NCBI GenBank assembly: GCA_045532035.1
Contig: JAZSFD010000048.1
Location: 51,255 to 115,254 of the forward strand
Reading direction: 5' to 3'
DNA length: 64,000 bases
Source of the DNA: UMGS1052 sp045532035
GTDB taxonomy: Bacteria > Bacillota > Clostridia > Oscillospirales > CAG-382
Shown one piece after another: positions 1 to 7,654 of the stretch (position 1 is its first letter; each line of letters opens with the position of its first letter). The notes beneath the pieces are model-generated. The model ran no database searches. It had not been told where the DNA came from and saw only the letters and a list, made by a program, of their open reading frames with translations. A program made the translations under genes and the position numbers.

Positions 1-125
1 TTGCCTATCAGCTTTGCGAAATGTGTTCGGAAGATAACACCGCCACAGCCGAACAAAGCAATATAGAACTGCTTGTGGTACGTCCTTAACAATTCACTTT
101 GTATTCGTGTCTGAATCTCATTCAT
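1..125 (-). CDS. Partial mobile-element protein, N-terminal fragment
   Basis: A minus-strand reading frame starts with ATG at 125 behind a strong AAAGGGGG ribosome site and runs off the window start after 41 codons. The visible N-terminus begins MNEIQTRIQSELLRTYHKQF and then has a hydrophobic stretch with a GCGG motif (ALFGCGGVIF). It lies 15 bases downstream of the preceding minus-strand gene and is probably in the same element operon. I do not recognise the family from this much sequence. Confidence 0.55.
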   Translation of the reverse strand, partial: MNEIQTRIQSELLRTYHKQFYIALFGCGGVIFRTHFAKLIG

Positions 126-140
126 TAAAATTCCCCCTTT

Positions 141-734
141 CTATATTCGTTCCATTTCTAAGTTCCCGCCAATCGAGGCAACAGCCTCAATCTTCGCCTG
201 TATTTCCATTTCTCCGTATGAGCTTGTTACCACCTCATAATAGCTGTCAATGCCGTACTGCAAGTCTGGCATTGAAATGCTGTGGTCTTGCAGGGCGTTA
301 TATAACTGTTCGTACCTTTCGTACTCTCGGCTGTCGAGTAATTCCTGCAATCTGTCACGGAACTGGTCTCTGATTTCCGATTCCGTTCTCATAGTGGAGC
401 GTTCTTCTGCTGACAACGACAGTATCTTGTTCATAAGCTGAATGTCGTGTTCAACCCCTGTGGAAGAATAGAACTTTCTATCGGCAAGGCTGTCTATATG
501 TTCCCGAACCCAGAGCTTTCCTTGTTCGGATATACGGTATATCTCTTGACGAACACCGTCTTTTGAAGTGTGGGAACACTTCTCAATCGTTTTGTCAAGC
601 ACGAAATTCTTGAGGCGATTAGACGAAATGAATTGAAGTGCCTGTTGTTTTGTGCAAATCCCCGAACAGCGTAGGCTGTTAAGAAAGTCAACGTCACGAT
701 GATTGACGGTTTGCACATAATGTGATTTTCTCAA
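141..734 (-). CDS. Winged-helix-like mobile-element protein, TTG start
   Basis: This 197-residue protein is read from TTG at 734, chosen because a near-perfect AAGGAGGT ribosome site lies at 741-748 with six bases of spacing. Longer versions starting at 794 would bury that site. The N-terminal third (VNHRDVDFLNSLR, then TKQQALQFI, then EIYRISEQGKLWVREHI) reads like a winged helix of the kind found in replication-relaxation and transfer-regulator proteins of Gram-positive elements. The C-terminal half is helical and acidic. It lies upstream of the truncated gene at the window start and is divergent from ardA. Its function is unknown; a DNA-binding regulatory role in the element is inference only. 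Confidence 0.6.
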   Translation of the reverse strand: MRKSHYVQTVNHRDVDFLNSLRCSGICTKQQALQFISSNRLKNFVLDKTIEKCSHTSKDGVRQEIYRISEQGKLWVREHIDSLADRKFYSSTGVEHDIQLMNKILSLSAEERSTMRTESEIRDQFRDRLQELLDSREYERYEQLYNALQDHSISMPDLQYGIDSYYEVVTSSYGEMEIQAKIEAVASIGGNLEMERI

Positions 735-1124
735 AAAATCACCTCCTTGTACGCTCCTGCGAGACCGAGCGAAATGAAACAATTTAAGTAACATTCACGG
801 CATCGGGAATGTGGTAGCTCTGCTGACTTAAATTGTGTGTGATACTTTTGGTATCACGAGTGTAGCGAGGTCTCGCAAGAAAATATTAAATATATTTTTA
901 TTATTCTACTGTAATGAACATCGTTTTATAACTAAATACCGACAAAAACAGACATTTTATTTGGTTGGAACATATTTTGGGGTATTTAGTATCTGTTGTC
1001 ACAAAAAGAAAATGACCGCCGACAAAATATCGTGCGGTCTATAATTATGCCGTTATATTCGACAATCCTCGACAGTATAATCTAATATCCAATAAAGATA
1101 TAGATATATGAGAGGAGAATGGAT
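735..1124. promoter_or_regulatory. Divergent intergenic region with inverted repeats, possible transfer-origin or control region
   Basis: About 390 bases separate the minus-strand gene at 734 from ardA. The region has a perfect 7-bp hairpin (GTGATAC, TTTTG loop, GTATCAC) at 839-857. It also has an inverted repeat TGCGAGACC at 758-766 against GGTCTCGCA at 869-877. From about 880 to 1100 it is AT-rich with no convincing gene. Such repeats between divergent element genes fit an operator or oriT-like site, but no nic-site consensus was recognised, so the function is inference. Confidence 0.35.
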
Positions 1125-1655
1125 ATGAGCATGGAGATTTATCTCACAAATCTTGGAAAGTATGTAGAAGGCTGTCTTGTCGGACAATGGGTTAAACTAC
1201 CTATTGATGAGGACAAGCTTAACGACATACTGGAAAGAATCGGTATTAACGAGGAATATGAGGAATTCTTTATCACGGACTACGAATCGTCCTTTGTGGG
1301 ACTTCGGGACATCTTAGGGGAGCATGAGAACATTGAAGCACTCAACGAGCTTGCGGAGATGTTAGAGTCTCTGTCTGACGATGACGAAGACAAGCTAAAC
1401 GCAATTCTCGAATGTGAAAGTTGCAGGGGAGTTTCCGACATCAAAGAGCTTGTTGAACGGCTTGACGAGTTTGACCTCATCACCGACATAAACGGCGATG
1501 ATGACCTTGGGCGATACTTGATTGATGAATGTTGCTGTCTTTCTGTCCCCGCACATTTGCAGAACTACATAGACTATGAAAGCTATGGCAGAGATGTACG
1601 CTTGGAAGCTAATATCACCTACACTTCTTACGGCTGTTTGTTTGATAATAGATAA
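1125..1655 (+). CDS. ardA: ArdA antirestriction protein
   Basis: This is a 176-residue acidic protein of the ArdA family, DNA mimics that inhibit type I restriction-modification enzymes when a mobile element enters a new host. The N-terminus has the family signature YLTNLGKY followed by G.LVGQW..LP. The body is rich in Asp and Glu (for example LSDDDEDKLNAI and DINGDDDLGRYLI), as needed for mimicry of DNA charge. Length matches the Tn916 Orf18 family. The start at 1125 is preferred over ATG at 1119 because the AGAGGAG site then has normal spacing. It is followed by a weak hairpin (AAATCCGT/ACGGATTT, about 1657-1676) and then the excisionase promoter. Confidence 0.88.
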   Translation: MSMEIYLTNLGKYVEGCLVGQWVKLPIDEDKLNDILERIGINEEYEEFFITDYESSFVGLRDILGEHENIEALNELAEMLESLSDDDEDKLNAILECESCRGVSDIKELVERLDEFDLITDINGDDDLGRYLIDECCCLSVPAHLQNYIDYESYGRDVRLEANITYTSYGCLFDNR

Positions 1656-1690
1656 AAAATCCGTCTAAACGGATTTGAAGTATTTACTTT

Positions 1691-1718
1691 TTGAAAAAAA
1701 TATGTTATTGTGTATATA
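1691..1718 (+). promoter_or_regulatory. Putative promoter of the xis-int operon
   Basis: TTGAAA at 1691-1696 and TATATA at 1713-1718 are separated by 16 bases, with the excisionase start 56 bases downstream. The spacing is slightly short but the site is well placed. No second candidate was seen between ardA and xis. Confidence 0.4.
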
Positions 1719-1773
1719 GAACGACACAGCGGGTGTCTTTCAAATAACTATAATTCTGAAAGGAGTTCTATAT

Positions 1774-2046
1774 ATGATAAATAACACAATTATAATGACA
1801 GACAACAGCGGAGAAGTTTCCGTTACAAAGGATATTAAGCTTTACACAGTACAAGAGGTTGCAGACATTCTTGGGGTGAATAAAACAGCGGTTTATGGTC
1901 TTATTAAAAGAGGAGAGCTTCCAGCGATAAAGCTTGGTACAACCCGAATAAGACATAACGCTCTTGTTTTATTCCTTGACAAGATTGAAAGTAATGGTTA
2001 CCCACAGCCAGAATGCAGAATTTCACAGACACTTAAAGGGGCGTAA
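1774..2046 (+). CDS. xis: Excisionase-type helix-turn-helix protein
   Basis: This 90-residue protein has a MerR-like winged helix-turn-helix of the excisionase type: LYTVQEVADILGVNKTAVYG then LIKRGELPAIKLG and RIRHNALVLFLD. Proteins of this type bind arm sites next to the attachment site and steer the integrase toward excision. The start has a good AAAGGAGT ribosome site. It ends only three bases before the integrase start, so the two are almost certainly co-transcribed and translationally coupled. The pairing with a tyrosine integrase makes a recombination directionality factor the best call. Confidence 0.82.
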   Translation: MINNTIIMTDNSGEVSVTKDIKLYTVQEVADILGVNKTAVYGLIKRGELPAIKLGTTRIRHNALVLFLDKIESNGYPQPECRISQTLKGA

Positions 2047-2049
2047 GCT

Positions 2050-3594
2050 ATGGCAAGAGAAGTTCATGTAGGTAAAGCTGCTATTACTAAGAATGGCGAG
2101 CCTACAAAGAAATTTACTTGGTATTATCGTTTTGAGCGAAAAGATGTTGCCCCCGATGGCAGACGTCAATTTACGAAGAAACGAGGATTCAGAACAAGAG
2201 ATGAGGCTCTTGAAGCAGGTCAGATTGCAATGGCTCTTGATTATGGTATCAGCACTCCTGCGGTAAATACTCCGCAGGAGACAAAGCCAGAGAACAAGTA
2301 TGCAAGTATGACATTTGAAGACTACATAATCAATGTATGGATTCCCAACAATCAAAGGTCTTGGAAATCTACTACGCTTGAGGGGTATAGGAAGAAACTA
2401 AAGAACCAAGCATTCAGCAAGTTCGGTAATACTCCTATATCAGCAATCACAGGGGAAATGCTAAGTAATTATTTTGATACGATTTACATTAACACATCTA
2501 CCGCAATAAGCTCTATTGACAATTTACGTTCTCTTTTATCACAGATATTTAAGTATGCCGTTCTTAACAGGCATATTGAATATAATCCGATGATAAGTGT
2601 TAAAAAGCCGAATTTTCGGGTTGAAACAAGCGTGCCGAAAGAAAAACAGGTACGAGATGCGATAAGCGAAGAAACCTTAACCGCAATATTTGAAAGATTC
2701 CCAGAGGGAAGTCCTGCTCATTTGCCACTGAAATTATGCTGTATAGCAGGGTTAAGAGTAAATGAGGCTTTAGGTCTTGCGTGGTCTGATATTGATTTTG
2801 AAAAGCACAGAATGTTCGTCAGACGACAGATAGTCAAGATTCAAAAAGAGCATGAGCTTACTCCAAGAGAAAAAGAGATGGTTGAGAAGCACCCCGAACT
2901 TGCTTCTTTTAGTATGACTTGTTCAAATCCGAAATATGATTCAAAACGAGTTATCCCTCTTTTTCCAGAGCTTGAAGAACTGTTGCTTCGTGAAAGGAAA
3001 CGTCAGATAGAGCAAAAGGCACTATTCGAGGAAAACGGTGTTGAATACAAGCAGTATTTCTATACAAAGGCAACTGCTCCGAGCTACACTCTTGACTATG
3101 AGGAGTTCATACGTTTAAAAGAACGCATGGATTTTGAAGATGGAATTGTAAATACGAAAGGCATAGGCTATTCTATTGACTTTGTATGCAGACGAGATGA
3201 TGGAGAGCTTGCTACAATACACACAGCAAACCATGTGTCCCGTGTTGTACATGGCAAAGAAAAAGAGCCTGCTATTTCCGAAACATTCAACATTCATTCT
3301 CTTAGACATACTTTTGCATCAAGGCTCAGAGCAAGTGAATTTAACGGAAGCGAACACTTGATACAAGAGTTCATGGGGCATAAGTCCGAAAGAGAAACAA
3401 AAGACTATATGCACATATCGGAAAGTGAGTTTGCTTCTGCTACTGCCAGAATAGGCACAAGTAAATCAAAGGTAGATACCGTACTTGAATTTATCCGACT
3501 TCAAGGATTAAATGCTTCAGATATTTCGGAGTTGAGCTTGCGTTTGAGTACGCTCAATTCCGAGAGTTCTCAACTTAATACCGAGCAAAACTAA
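2050..3594 (+). CDS. int: Tyrosine recombinase integrase
   Basis: This 514-residue phage/ICE-type site-specific recombinase has an N-terminal DNA-binding arm domain (about residues 1-75, with the WYYRFER..APDGRRQ pattern). A SAM-like core-binding domain follows (about 85-190), then the catalytic domain. Catalytic residues are visible: Arg236 in AGLRVNEALGL, His416 and Arg419 in HSLRH, His444 in FMGHKS and the nucleophile Tyr453 in DYMHIS. It is longer than the usual 380-400 residues because of an extra segment of roughly 100 residues between the first Arg and the HxxR motif (about 300-410). A terminator hairpin follows directly. Confidence 0.93.
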   Translation: MAREVHVGKAAITKNGEPTKKFTWYYRFERKDVAPDGRRQFTKKRGFRTRDEALEAGQIAMALDYGISTPAVNTPQETKPENKYASMTFEDYIINVWIPNNQRSWKSTTLEGYRKKLKNQAFSKFGNTPISAITGEMLSNYFDTIYINTSTAISSIDNLRSLLSQIFKYAVLNRHIEYNPMISVKKPNFRVETSVPKEKQVRDAISEETLTAIFERFPEGSPAHLPLKLCCIAGLRVNEALGLAWSDIDFEKHRMFVRRQIVKIQKEHELTPREKEMVEKHPELASFSMTCSNPKYDSKRVIPLFPELEELLLRERKRQIEQKALFEENGVEYKQYFYTKATAPSYTLDYEEFIRLKERMDFEDGIVNTKGIGYSIDFVCRRDDGELATIHTANHVSRVVHGKEKEPAISETFNIHSLRHTFASRLRASEFNGSEHLIQEFMGHKSERETKDYMHISESEFASATARIGTSKSKVDTVLEFIRLQGLNASDISELSLRLSTLNSESSQLNTEQN

Positions 3595-3626
3595 AACCTC
3601 TTTGGAATGTTATCCAGAGAGGTTTT
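3593..3626 (+). terminator. Terminator after the integrase
   Basis: A 9-bp perfect stem (AAAACCTCT/AGAGGTTTT) overlaps the integrase stop codon. The loop is 16 bases. Confidence 0.6.
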
Positions 3627-3636
3627 GTTATGTGTA

Positions 3637-4167
3637 TTATTGGAGTTTTGGTTGGTTATTATTTTGAAGCTCTTTTATAGACTCTTCCAAATTTTGTATT
3701 CTCCACTCTAAATTGTTATTTGTGACAGCAAAAGACGATTTCATTTCAGTTTTAATCTGTTCCAGTTGGAGTTCGAGTAATTCTTTATCTACACAATTAC
3801 TGTCAATGCTTTCTATCTGCTTTTCCATATATTCAACACGCTGCTCTAACAGTGCGGAATCTCTCCATAAGAACAGTGTTGCTGTTCCAATCGCTACAAT
3901 TATTGAGCAAATGACAGTAGTTAGAACATTTTGTCTAATCCAATCGATTATTCTAAAACGAAGAGATTTAGGCTTGATTTTGCTTTTATTATCAATACTA
4001 TCATTTTCTTCTTCGATTGAATCAGCAGTACCCTGTAAGTATTTGTTAGGATTGGGATAAGTATCATCTATATGAGGGGTGGGTGATGATAAGAAATTTC
4101 TATACCCAGAATACTGTGCTTGGTTTTTCCTTTTCAGTTTACTTAAGTTAGAATTTCTTTTTGCCAT
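3637..4167 (-). CDS. Membrane-anchored coiled-coil protein, unknown function
   Basis: This 176-residue protein has a basic, polar N-terminal region of about 75 residues. A single transmembrane segment follows (about 85-105, VICSIIVAIGTATLFLW). The C-terminal region is a long heptad-rich coiled coil (EQRVEYMEKQIESID, LELQLEQIKTEM, LEWRIQNLEESIKEL). The start overlaps the end of the upstream gene at 4148-4167 by 20 bases, so the pair is a tightly coupled two-gene operon. It sits between the integrase and the host boundary, a common place for cargo. I do not recognise the family. Confidence 0.65.
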   Translation of the reverse strand: MAKRNSNLSKLKRKNQAQYSGYRNFLSSPTPHIDDTYPNPNKYLQGTADSIEEENDSIDNKSKIKPKSLRFRIIDWIRQNVLTTVICSIIVAIGTATLFLWRDSALLEQRVEYMEKQIESIDSNCVDKELLELQLEQIKTEMKSSFAVTNNNLEWRIQNLEESIKELQNNNQPKLQ

Positions 4168-4837
4168 TTTGAACCCCGTTAATCACATTTAAAATATCCG
4201 AATTATAATTGTCATTAGCATTAGTAATAAACTTATCTATGCAATCCCTAACATCTGCACGAACGGGAATATAATGGGCTTGATAATCATACAAAATCCC
4301 ACGTGTATTTTCGTCCATATTCCTTACAGTATATATTTTGTTTATAAAATCCGAGTTTTCTGCAAATAAACTACCTTTAACTGTTCCCTCTTTTTTTGCA
4401 AATCGAAAATCCATTATATCTCCAACGGTTGGGTTAAAATATTGAGAAGAAAACTTTTTAATCTCTTGTTCTGTGAGTGTTGTATCATACACAATTCCCA
4501 AACGCCTTACTACTAATTCGTATTTTGAGATAATCTGAGGGATTATTTGTTTTGAAATCCGTTTTATAAACATTTTGTATTCGTCATTGTAGTTTGAATC
4601 AATAGTTTGAGAGAAAATAAGATTGTTAGATGATAATGTTAATGAATGATTGAATTGTGGATTATACAACTTTCTTTCAGTTGTGTAGTTGGGAGAAATA
4701 TTAGTAAAAAACTCTGCACCCAATAGGGTGTCTTTTCCATACAGAATGTCATCAGCTATCTCTCCCCAATAATCAAGGATTTTAAAACTTCTGTTAAACA
4801 ATACGCCAAATGTCAGCTGTTTTATACTATCGCTCAT
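4148..4837 (-). CDS. Cargo protein of unknown function, weakly TIGR04255-like
   Basis: This 229-residue soluble protein has no signal peptide or membrane segment. The order of segments, with a central VVRRLGIVYDTTL stretch and a C-terminal IDKFITNANDNYNSDILNVI helix, reminds me of the sporadically distributed TIGR04255 family. There the central motif is usually an RxGLRYxN-like strand. The resemblance is weak and from memory. It is the first gene of a two-gene operon with a membrane coiled-coil protein. The ribosome site is weak (GGCGGTG). Low GC and the island position suggest transferred cargo; no activity can be assigned. Confidence 0.55.
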   Translation of the reverse strand: MSDSIKQLTFGVLFNRSFKILDYWGEIADDILYGKDTLLGAEFFTNISPNYTTERKLYNPQFNHSLTLSSNNLIFSQTIDSNYNDEYKMFIKRISKQIIPQIISKYELVVRRLGIVYDTTLTEQEIKKFSSQYFNPTVGDIMDFRFAKKEGTVKGSLFAENSDFINKIYTVRNMDENTRGILYDYQAHYIPVRADVRDCIDKFITNANDNYNSDILNVINGVQNGKKKF

Positions 4838-4929
4838 TTTTACACCGCCAATAATTATTACATTTTCATGCTAATTATATCACTTTTTCATTGTTATTGC
4901 AACAATATACCGCATTATTTTATGTTTTT

Positions 4930-5091
4930 TTACAAAACGTCTGCACGAGACAAGATTTTAAGTATTTCCAACATTTCTAATGTAAGGTTTAATTCACCAT
5001 TCTTGTCAAAAACTATGAGACCTTTGTTTATTAGTCGTTGTACCAAGTGTTTATAGTCTTCTGGGATATCTTCTATGTTTTTGTATTTCAT
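4930..5091 (-). CDS. Small phage-type protein, relic of a lysis or tail module
   Basis: The start at 5091 is set by a GAGGTGAG ribosome site, giving 53 residues. The pattern MKYKNIEDIPEDYKHLVQRL then INKGLI, then a GELNLT turn and LEMLEILKILSRADVL matches small proteins often found next to amidase or holin genes in Clostridia prophages. In those, the usual form is a pattern like VPEW..PTIQKLIDKG with LNLSEDMLR. Here the aromatic Trp is replaced and no endolysin neighbours it, so it is probably an orphan. The family link is from memory of the motif. A longer frame to 5127 exists but has no ribosome site. Confidence 0.5.
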   Translation of the reverse strand: MKYKNIEDIPEDYKHLVQRLINKGLIVFDKNGELNLTLEMLEILKILSRADVL

Positions 5092-5377
5092 ACCACTCAC
5101 CTCATGATGTTTTCTTATATAACACAATATGTAAGTATTGTTTCCAAAATTCTTTTTTATATAATAAGCAAATGGTCACATTTGGTCACACGAAAAAATT
5201 ACACCTGATACTAACAGGGTAAAATAACATCAAATAATCCCGTTTTCACCGTAAAATCACGCCAAAATACGCATATAATAGCGGTAAATCGAGGGGTAAC
5301 AACCCCATGGTTGGTGCTACAGTTGCTGTTGCGGTTGCTGTTGAAGAAAGCGCGAAGTAATTCATATTTAACAGCAG
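5092..5377. other. Intergenic junction region with short repeats and a mini reading frame
   Basis: This stretch between the island and the chromosome has a direct repeat TGGTCACA at 5173-5180 and 5183-5190, phased by 10 bases, which could be an arm-type or regulator site. A frame without stops runs from 5238 to 5360. Within it, ATG at 5307 preceded by GAGGGG could encode the 17-residue peptide MVGATVAVAVAVEESAK. It could instead be the 3' tail of a host gene cut by the element. No larger gene is visible. The right element boundary probably lies here. Confidence 0.3.
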
Positions 5378-5412
5378 AAAACTCCGTGTTTCAAGACGAA
5401 ACACGGAGTTTT
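5378..5412 (+). terminator. Strong rho-independent terminator
   Basis: A 15-bp perfect stem (AAAACTCCGTGTTTC and its complement) with loop AAGAC is followed by a T run. It closes whatever transcription reads through the short frame ending at 5360. Confidence 0.8.
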
Positions 5413-5437
5413 TGTTTGTAAACAACCGAAAAAGCGC

Positions 5438-5466
5438 TTGACTCCTGCATATGGATAATGTATAAT
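5438..5466 (+). promoter_or_regulatory. Promoter of the small lipoprotein gene
   Basis: TTGACT at 5438-5443 and TATAAT at 5461-5466 are separated by exactly 17 bases. The lipoprotein start lies about 135 bases downstream, leaving an untranslated leader of roughly 125 bases. Confidence 0.65.
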
Positions 5467-5600
5467 ATGTGCAAGGACACCTCCGAACGGTTGATCAACA
5501 CTCGGATATGTTCGTCGTTTGTCAGAAAAGCCGCATTCATTTCTTTCTGTATGTGGAAATGATTGGATTAGTTAATCAAAAAATATACGGAGGTAAGACT

Positions 5601-6026
5601 ATGAAAAAACTTTTATGGTTATTAACTGCTATTATAATATGTGTTTCGTTGGTGTCTTGCGACGAACAATCACCTGCGGAAGATAATTTAACTAATGAAG
5701 ATAATACAACAGTTGACCAAAACCAACCCGCAGAAGATGCCGCTGAGATCGAAATCAAAATTGATTTTGTTGCAGAACAGCTTGGTTTGACCGACGAATC
5801 GGAAGTTTTGTACGGCTTGATAGGTGCTGTTGCGGGAAAACAGTACAGCAACGGAAACATTGAGCTTTATCAGTTTGATGAAAACAGCCAAGCCTATAAA
5901 GATCTTATCGGCAGAAAAACTTATTTAATTCCCGCTGCATACAAGAACGGAGTTGTTCTCATATTCGCTTTGGGTGTAGAAACAGATACTGATCTTGTTG
6001 ATGCGTTTAATGCGTTGGAATTTTAA
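5601..6026 (+). CDS. Small secreted lipoprotein, unknown function
   Basis: This 141-residue protein has a lipoprotein signal: MKKLL, a hydrophobic core, then the lipobox LVSC. A flexible acidic linker (DNLTNEDNTTVDQNQPAEDA) follows, then a small folded domain of about 95 residues (VAEQLGLTDESEVLYG to LVDAFNALEF). The start at 5601 is preferred because ACGGAGG sits just upstream; an upstream in-frame ATG at 5469 would place the signal peptide internally. It is monocistronic, with its own promoter and terminator. The domain mentions ions and solute only by analogy and is not recognised. Confidence 0.75.
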   Translation: MKKLLWLLTAIIICVSLVSCDEQSPAEDNLTNEDNTTVDQNQPAEDAAEIEIKIDFVAEQLGLTDESEVLYGLIGAVAGKQYSNGNIELYQFDENSQAYKDLIGRKTYLIPAAYKNGVVLIFALGVETDTDLVDAFNALEF

Positions 6027-6060
6027 TCCGAATTTATTGTTGAATTTTAAGCCTTAAACA

Positions 6061-6098
6061 AAAAGATTTCCGATCAAAACCCGTCGGAAATCTTTTTT
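6061..6098 (+). terminator. Terminator after the small lipoprotein gene
   Basis: A 13-bp stem (AAAAGATTTCCGA/TCGGAAATCTTTT) is followed by further T residues. It separates this gene from the convergent glycoside hydrolase. Confidence 0.75.
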
Positions 6099-6207
6099 CT
6101 TGACTTATTTATTTGCTCAAAGCATACTAATAAAGACCAATAGAGCAGTCGAACTCTTTTTCAAATGCCGAGATAAACCCTTATAAAAAAGCTTTGATCC
6201 GTTGCCA

Positions 6208-7503
6208 TCAGACTTTCTTTTTTGCAATAATGAGAATATCTTCATTGCAGACGGTTTTTGTGATCGTAGTCTCTCCGTTTTCAACGGAAACTTGGGGCGT
6301 GATTATTCTTTTGTTTGCAAGGCAAACAACTTTTATGTCAAAACCCGAAAGATCTTCGCAGAAGGTGAAATCGTCGTTATACGGGAGATATGCCACTCTC
6401 AGACCGTCTTTTTTTGCCCAGCAAAGCTTTTCGGATCTCGCTTTGTAGCCACCTGAGCAGGGGACAATATCGGTCATATCAAAATTCTCAAAAAGCCATT
6501 TTGAATATCCGGCATCCCACGCACCCTCAAAATGCAGCGCATCAAAGCGCGAATAAGGCATGCTGGCAAAAACTGCATTGTTGTATTTTTCACCGTGTCG
6601 GTGCATCTGCCAAACTCCATGCGCACCATAGCTTATACCAAGGGTTGCGCCCGAAAGAATACTTTGCCAGAACGCTTTTCTTACGTGAAAGGCTCCGAAA
6701 CGGCCGTATTCGAAAGCAAACGAAAGACCTTCGTAGCAGGGCTCGGTGTTCATCACAGGCTTTTTGTGGGGATTTTCAAGAAACATTTTCGAAAAACGGA
6801 GCATATTTTCCTGCCCGATCGAGGGATCGGCAAGATTGTTGTTGTGACCCGATTGGTATGCATAAAAATGATACTGCGGATGAGCGCACAATTCTTCGGG
6901 AGGGATAGCATCCGGACCGATATGCAATGTGGTAAGACCTTCCGGATCGAGTTCATAGAGAACATCGAGAACTGTTTTGTAATATTTTACCACAAGATCG
7001 GTTTCAAAATATGTGTCGCCCGAAACAGAATAGATCGGCTCATACTTTTTGAATCTGTTTATCATATATTTTGCAATGGGTTCAACACATTCATAGGGCA
7101 TTACCGTATCGGGGCTTGATTTTTCGCCCCAGGTATCGGGAATATAATTCACCCAGAACAAATGAAGAAACGGAATAAGACCATATTCTTTCATTATAGA
7201 CAGCATTTTTTCGGCTCTGTCAAAATATTCTTCGTTGATATTGTAAAAATCGTATTTGCCGTTCTTCAGGTGAAAAGGGTGCATATCCTTTTCGCCGGGG
7301 CTGTTATCGTGGGTACACGGCAACACAATGAATTGAATGGTGTTGAAACCCTGTTGAGAGCGGCGGATAACAAATTCTTTGAAATCTTCGGGGTCGAGCT
7401 TTTGAAAAGCGGCCCATTCTGTGTCGGATAAAAGGAAAATCGTTTTTGAATCCAATTCAAAATGAGTTTTGTTTTCGGATAATTTAAGTCTGCTCAAATT
7501 CAT
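6208..7503 (-). CDS. Apiosidase-like (DUF4038/GH140-type) glycoside hydrolase
   Basis: This 431-residue protein, without a signal peptide, resembles the DUF4038 apiosidase-like TIM-barrel family, whose characterised member (GH140) cleaves apiose from rhamnogalacturonan II. Visible features are the N-terminal strand FLLSDTEWAAFQKL, the RRSQQGFNTIQFIVLP strand-helix, LFWVNYIPDTWG and YSVSGDTYFE. The probable catalytic Glu lies in MNTEPCYEGL. A small C-terminal beta domain holds about 70 residues. The start has a CAAGGAG site. It is divergent from a sugar-isomerase gene at 7655, which suggests a small sugar-use locus. The exact substrate cannot be read from sequence. Confidence 0.72.
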   Translation of the reverse strand: MNLSRLKLSENKTHFELDSKTIFLLSDTEWAAFQKLDPEDFKEFVIRRSQQGFNTIQFIVLPCTHDNSPGEKDMHPFHLKNGKYDFYNINEEYFDRAEKMLSIMKEYGLIPFLHLFWVNYIPDTWGEKSSPDTVMPYECVEPIAKYMINRFKKYEPIYSVSGDTYFETDLVVKYYKTVLDVLYELDPEGLTTLHIGPDAIPPEELCAHPQYHFYAYQSGHNNNLADPSIGQENMLRFSKMFLENPHKKPVMNTEPCYEGLSFAFEYGRFGAFHVRKAFWQSILSGATLGISYGAHGVWQMHRHGEKYNNAVFASMPYSRFDALHFEGAWDAGYSKWLFENFDMTDIVPCSGGYKARSEKLCWAKKDGLRVAYLPYNDDFTFCEDLSGFDIKVVCLANKRIITPQVSVENGETTITKTVCNEDILIIAKKKV

Positions 7504-7654
7504 TCAGCTCCTTGCACTTTTTGTTTATTCGATTATAAATCATTTTGCGCGGTTTGTCAATTGTATCAAAAAAGCCCTTTGCCGCGAGCTGCTGTTGACA
7601 ATCCGACCTTTGAAGTTTATAATATAGTCGAAAAAATGATCGGAGGAAAACGCA

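Larger units (their letters stand above)
1..5200. mobile_element. Integrase-proximal end of an integrative conjugative element
   Basis: The first 5 kb carries an ArdA antirestriction gene, a MerR-like excisionase and a large tyrosine integrase in a row, with AT-richer sequence than the rest of the window. This is the usual arrangement at one end of a Tn916-like or related Firmicutes conjugative element. No relaxase, coupling protein or type IV secretion gene is visible, so the body of the element lies to the left of base 1. The right boundary is inferred to lie between the phage-type relic at 4930 and the lipoprotein gene at 5601. No att core could be fixed because the other junction is missing, so the end given is approximate. 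Confidence 0.75.
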
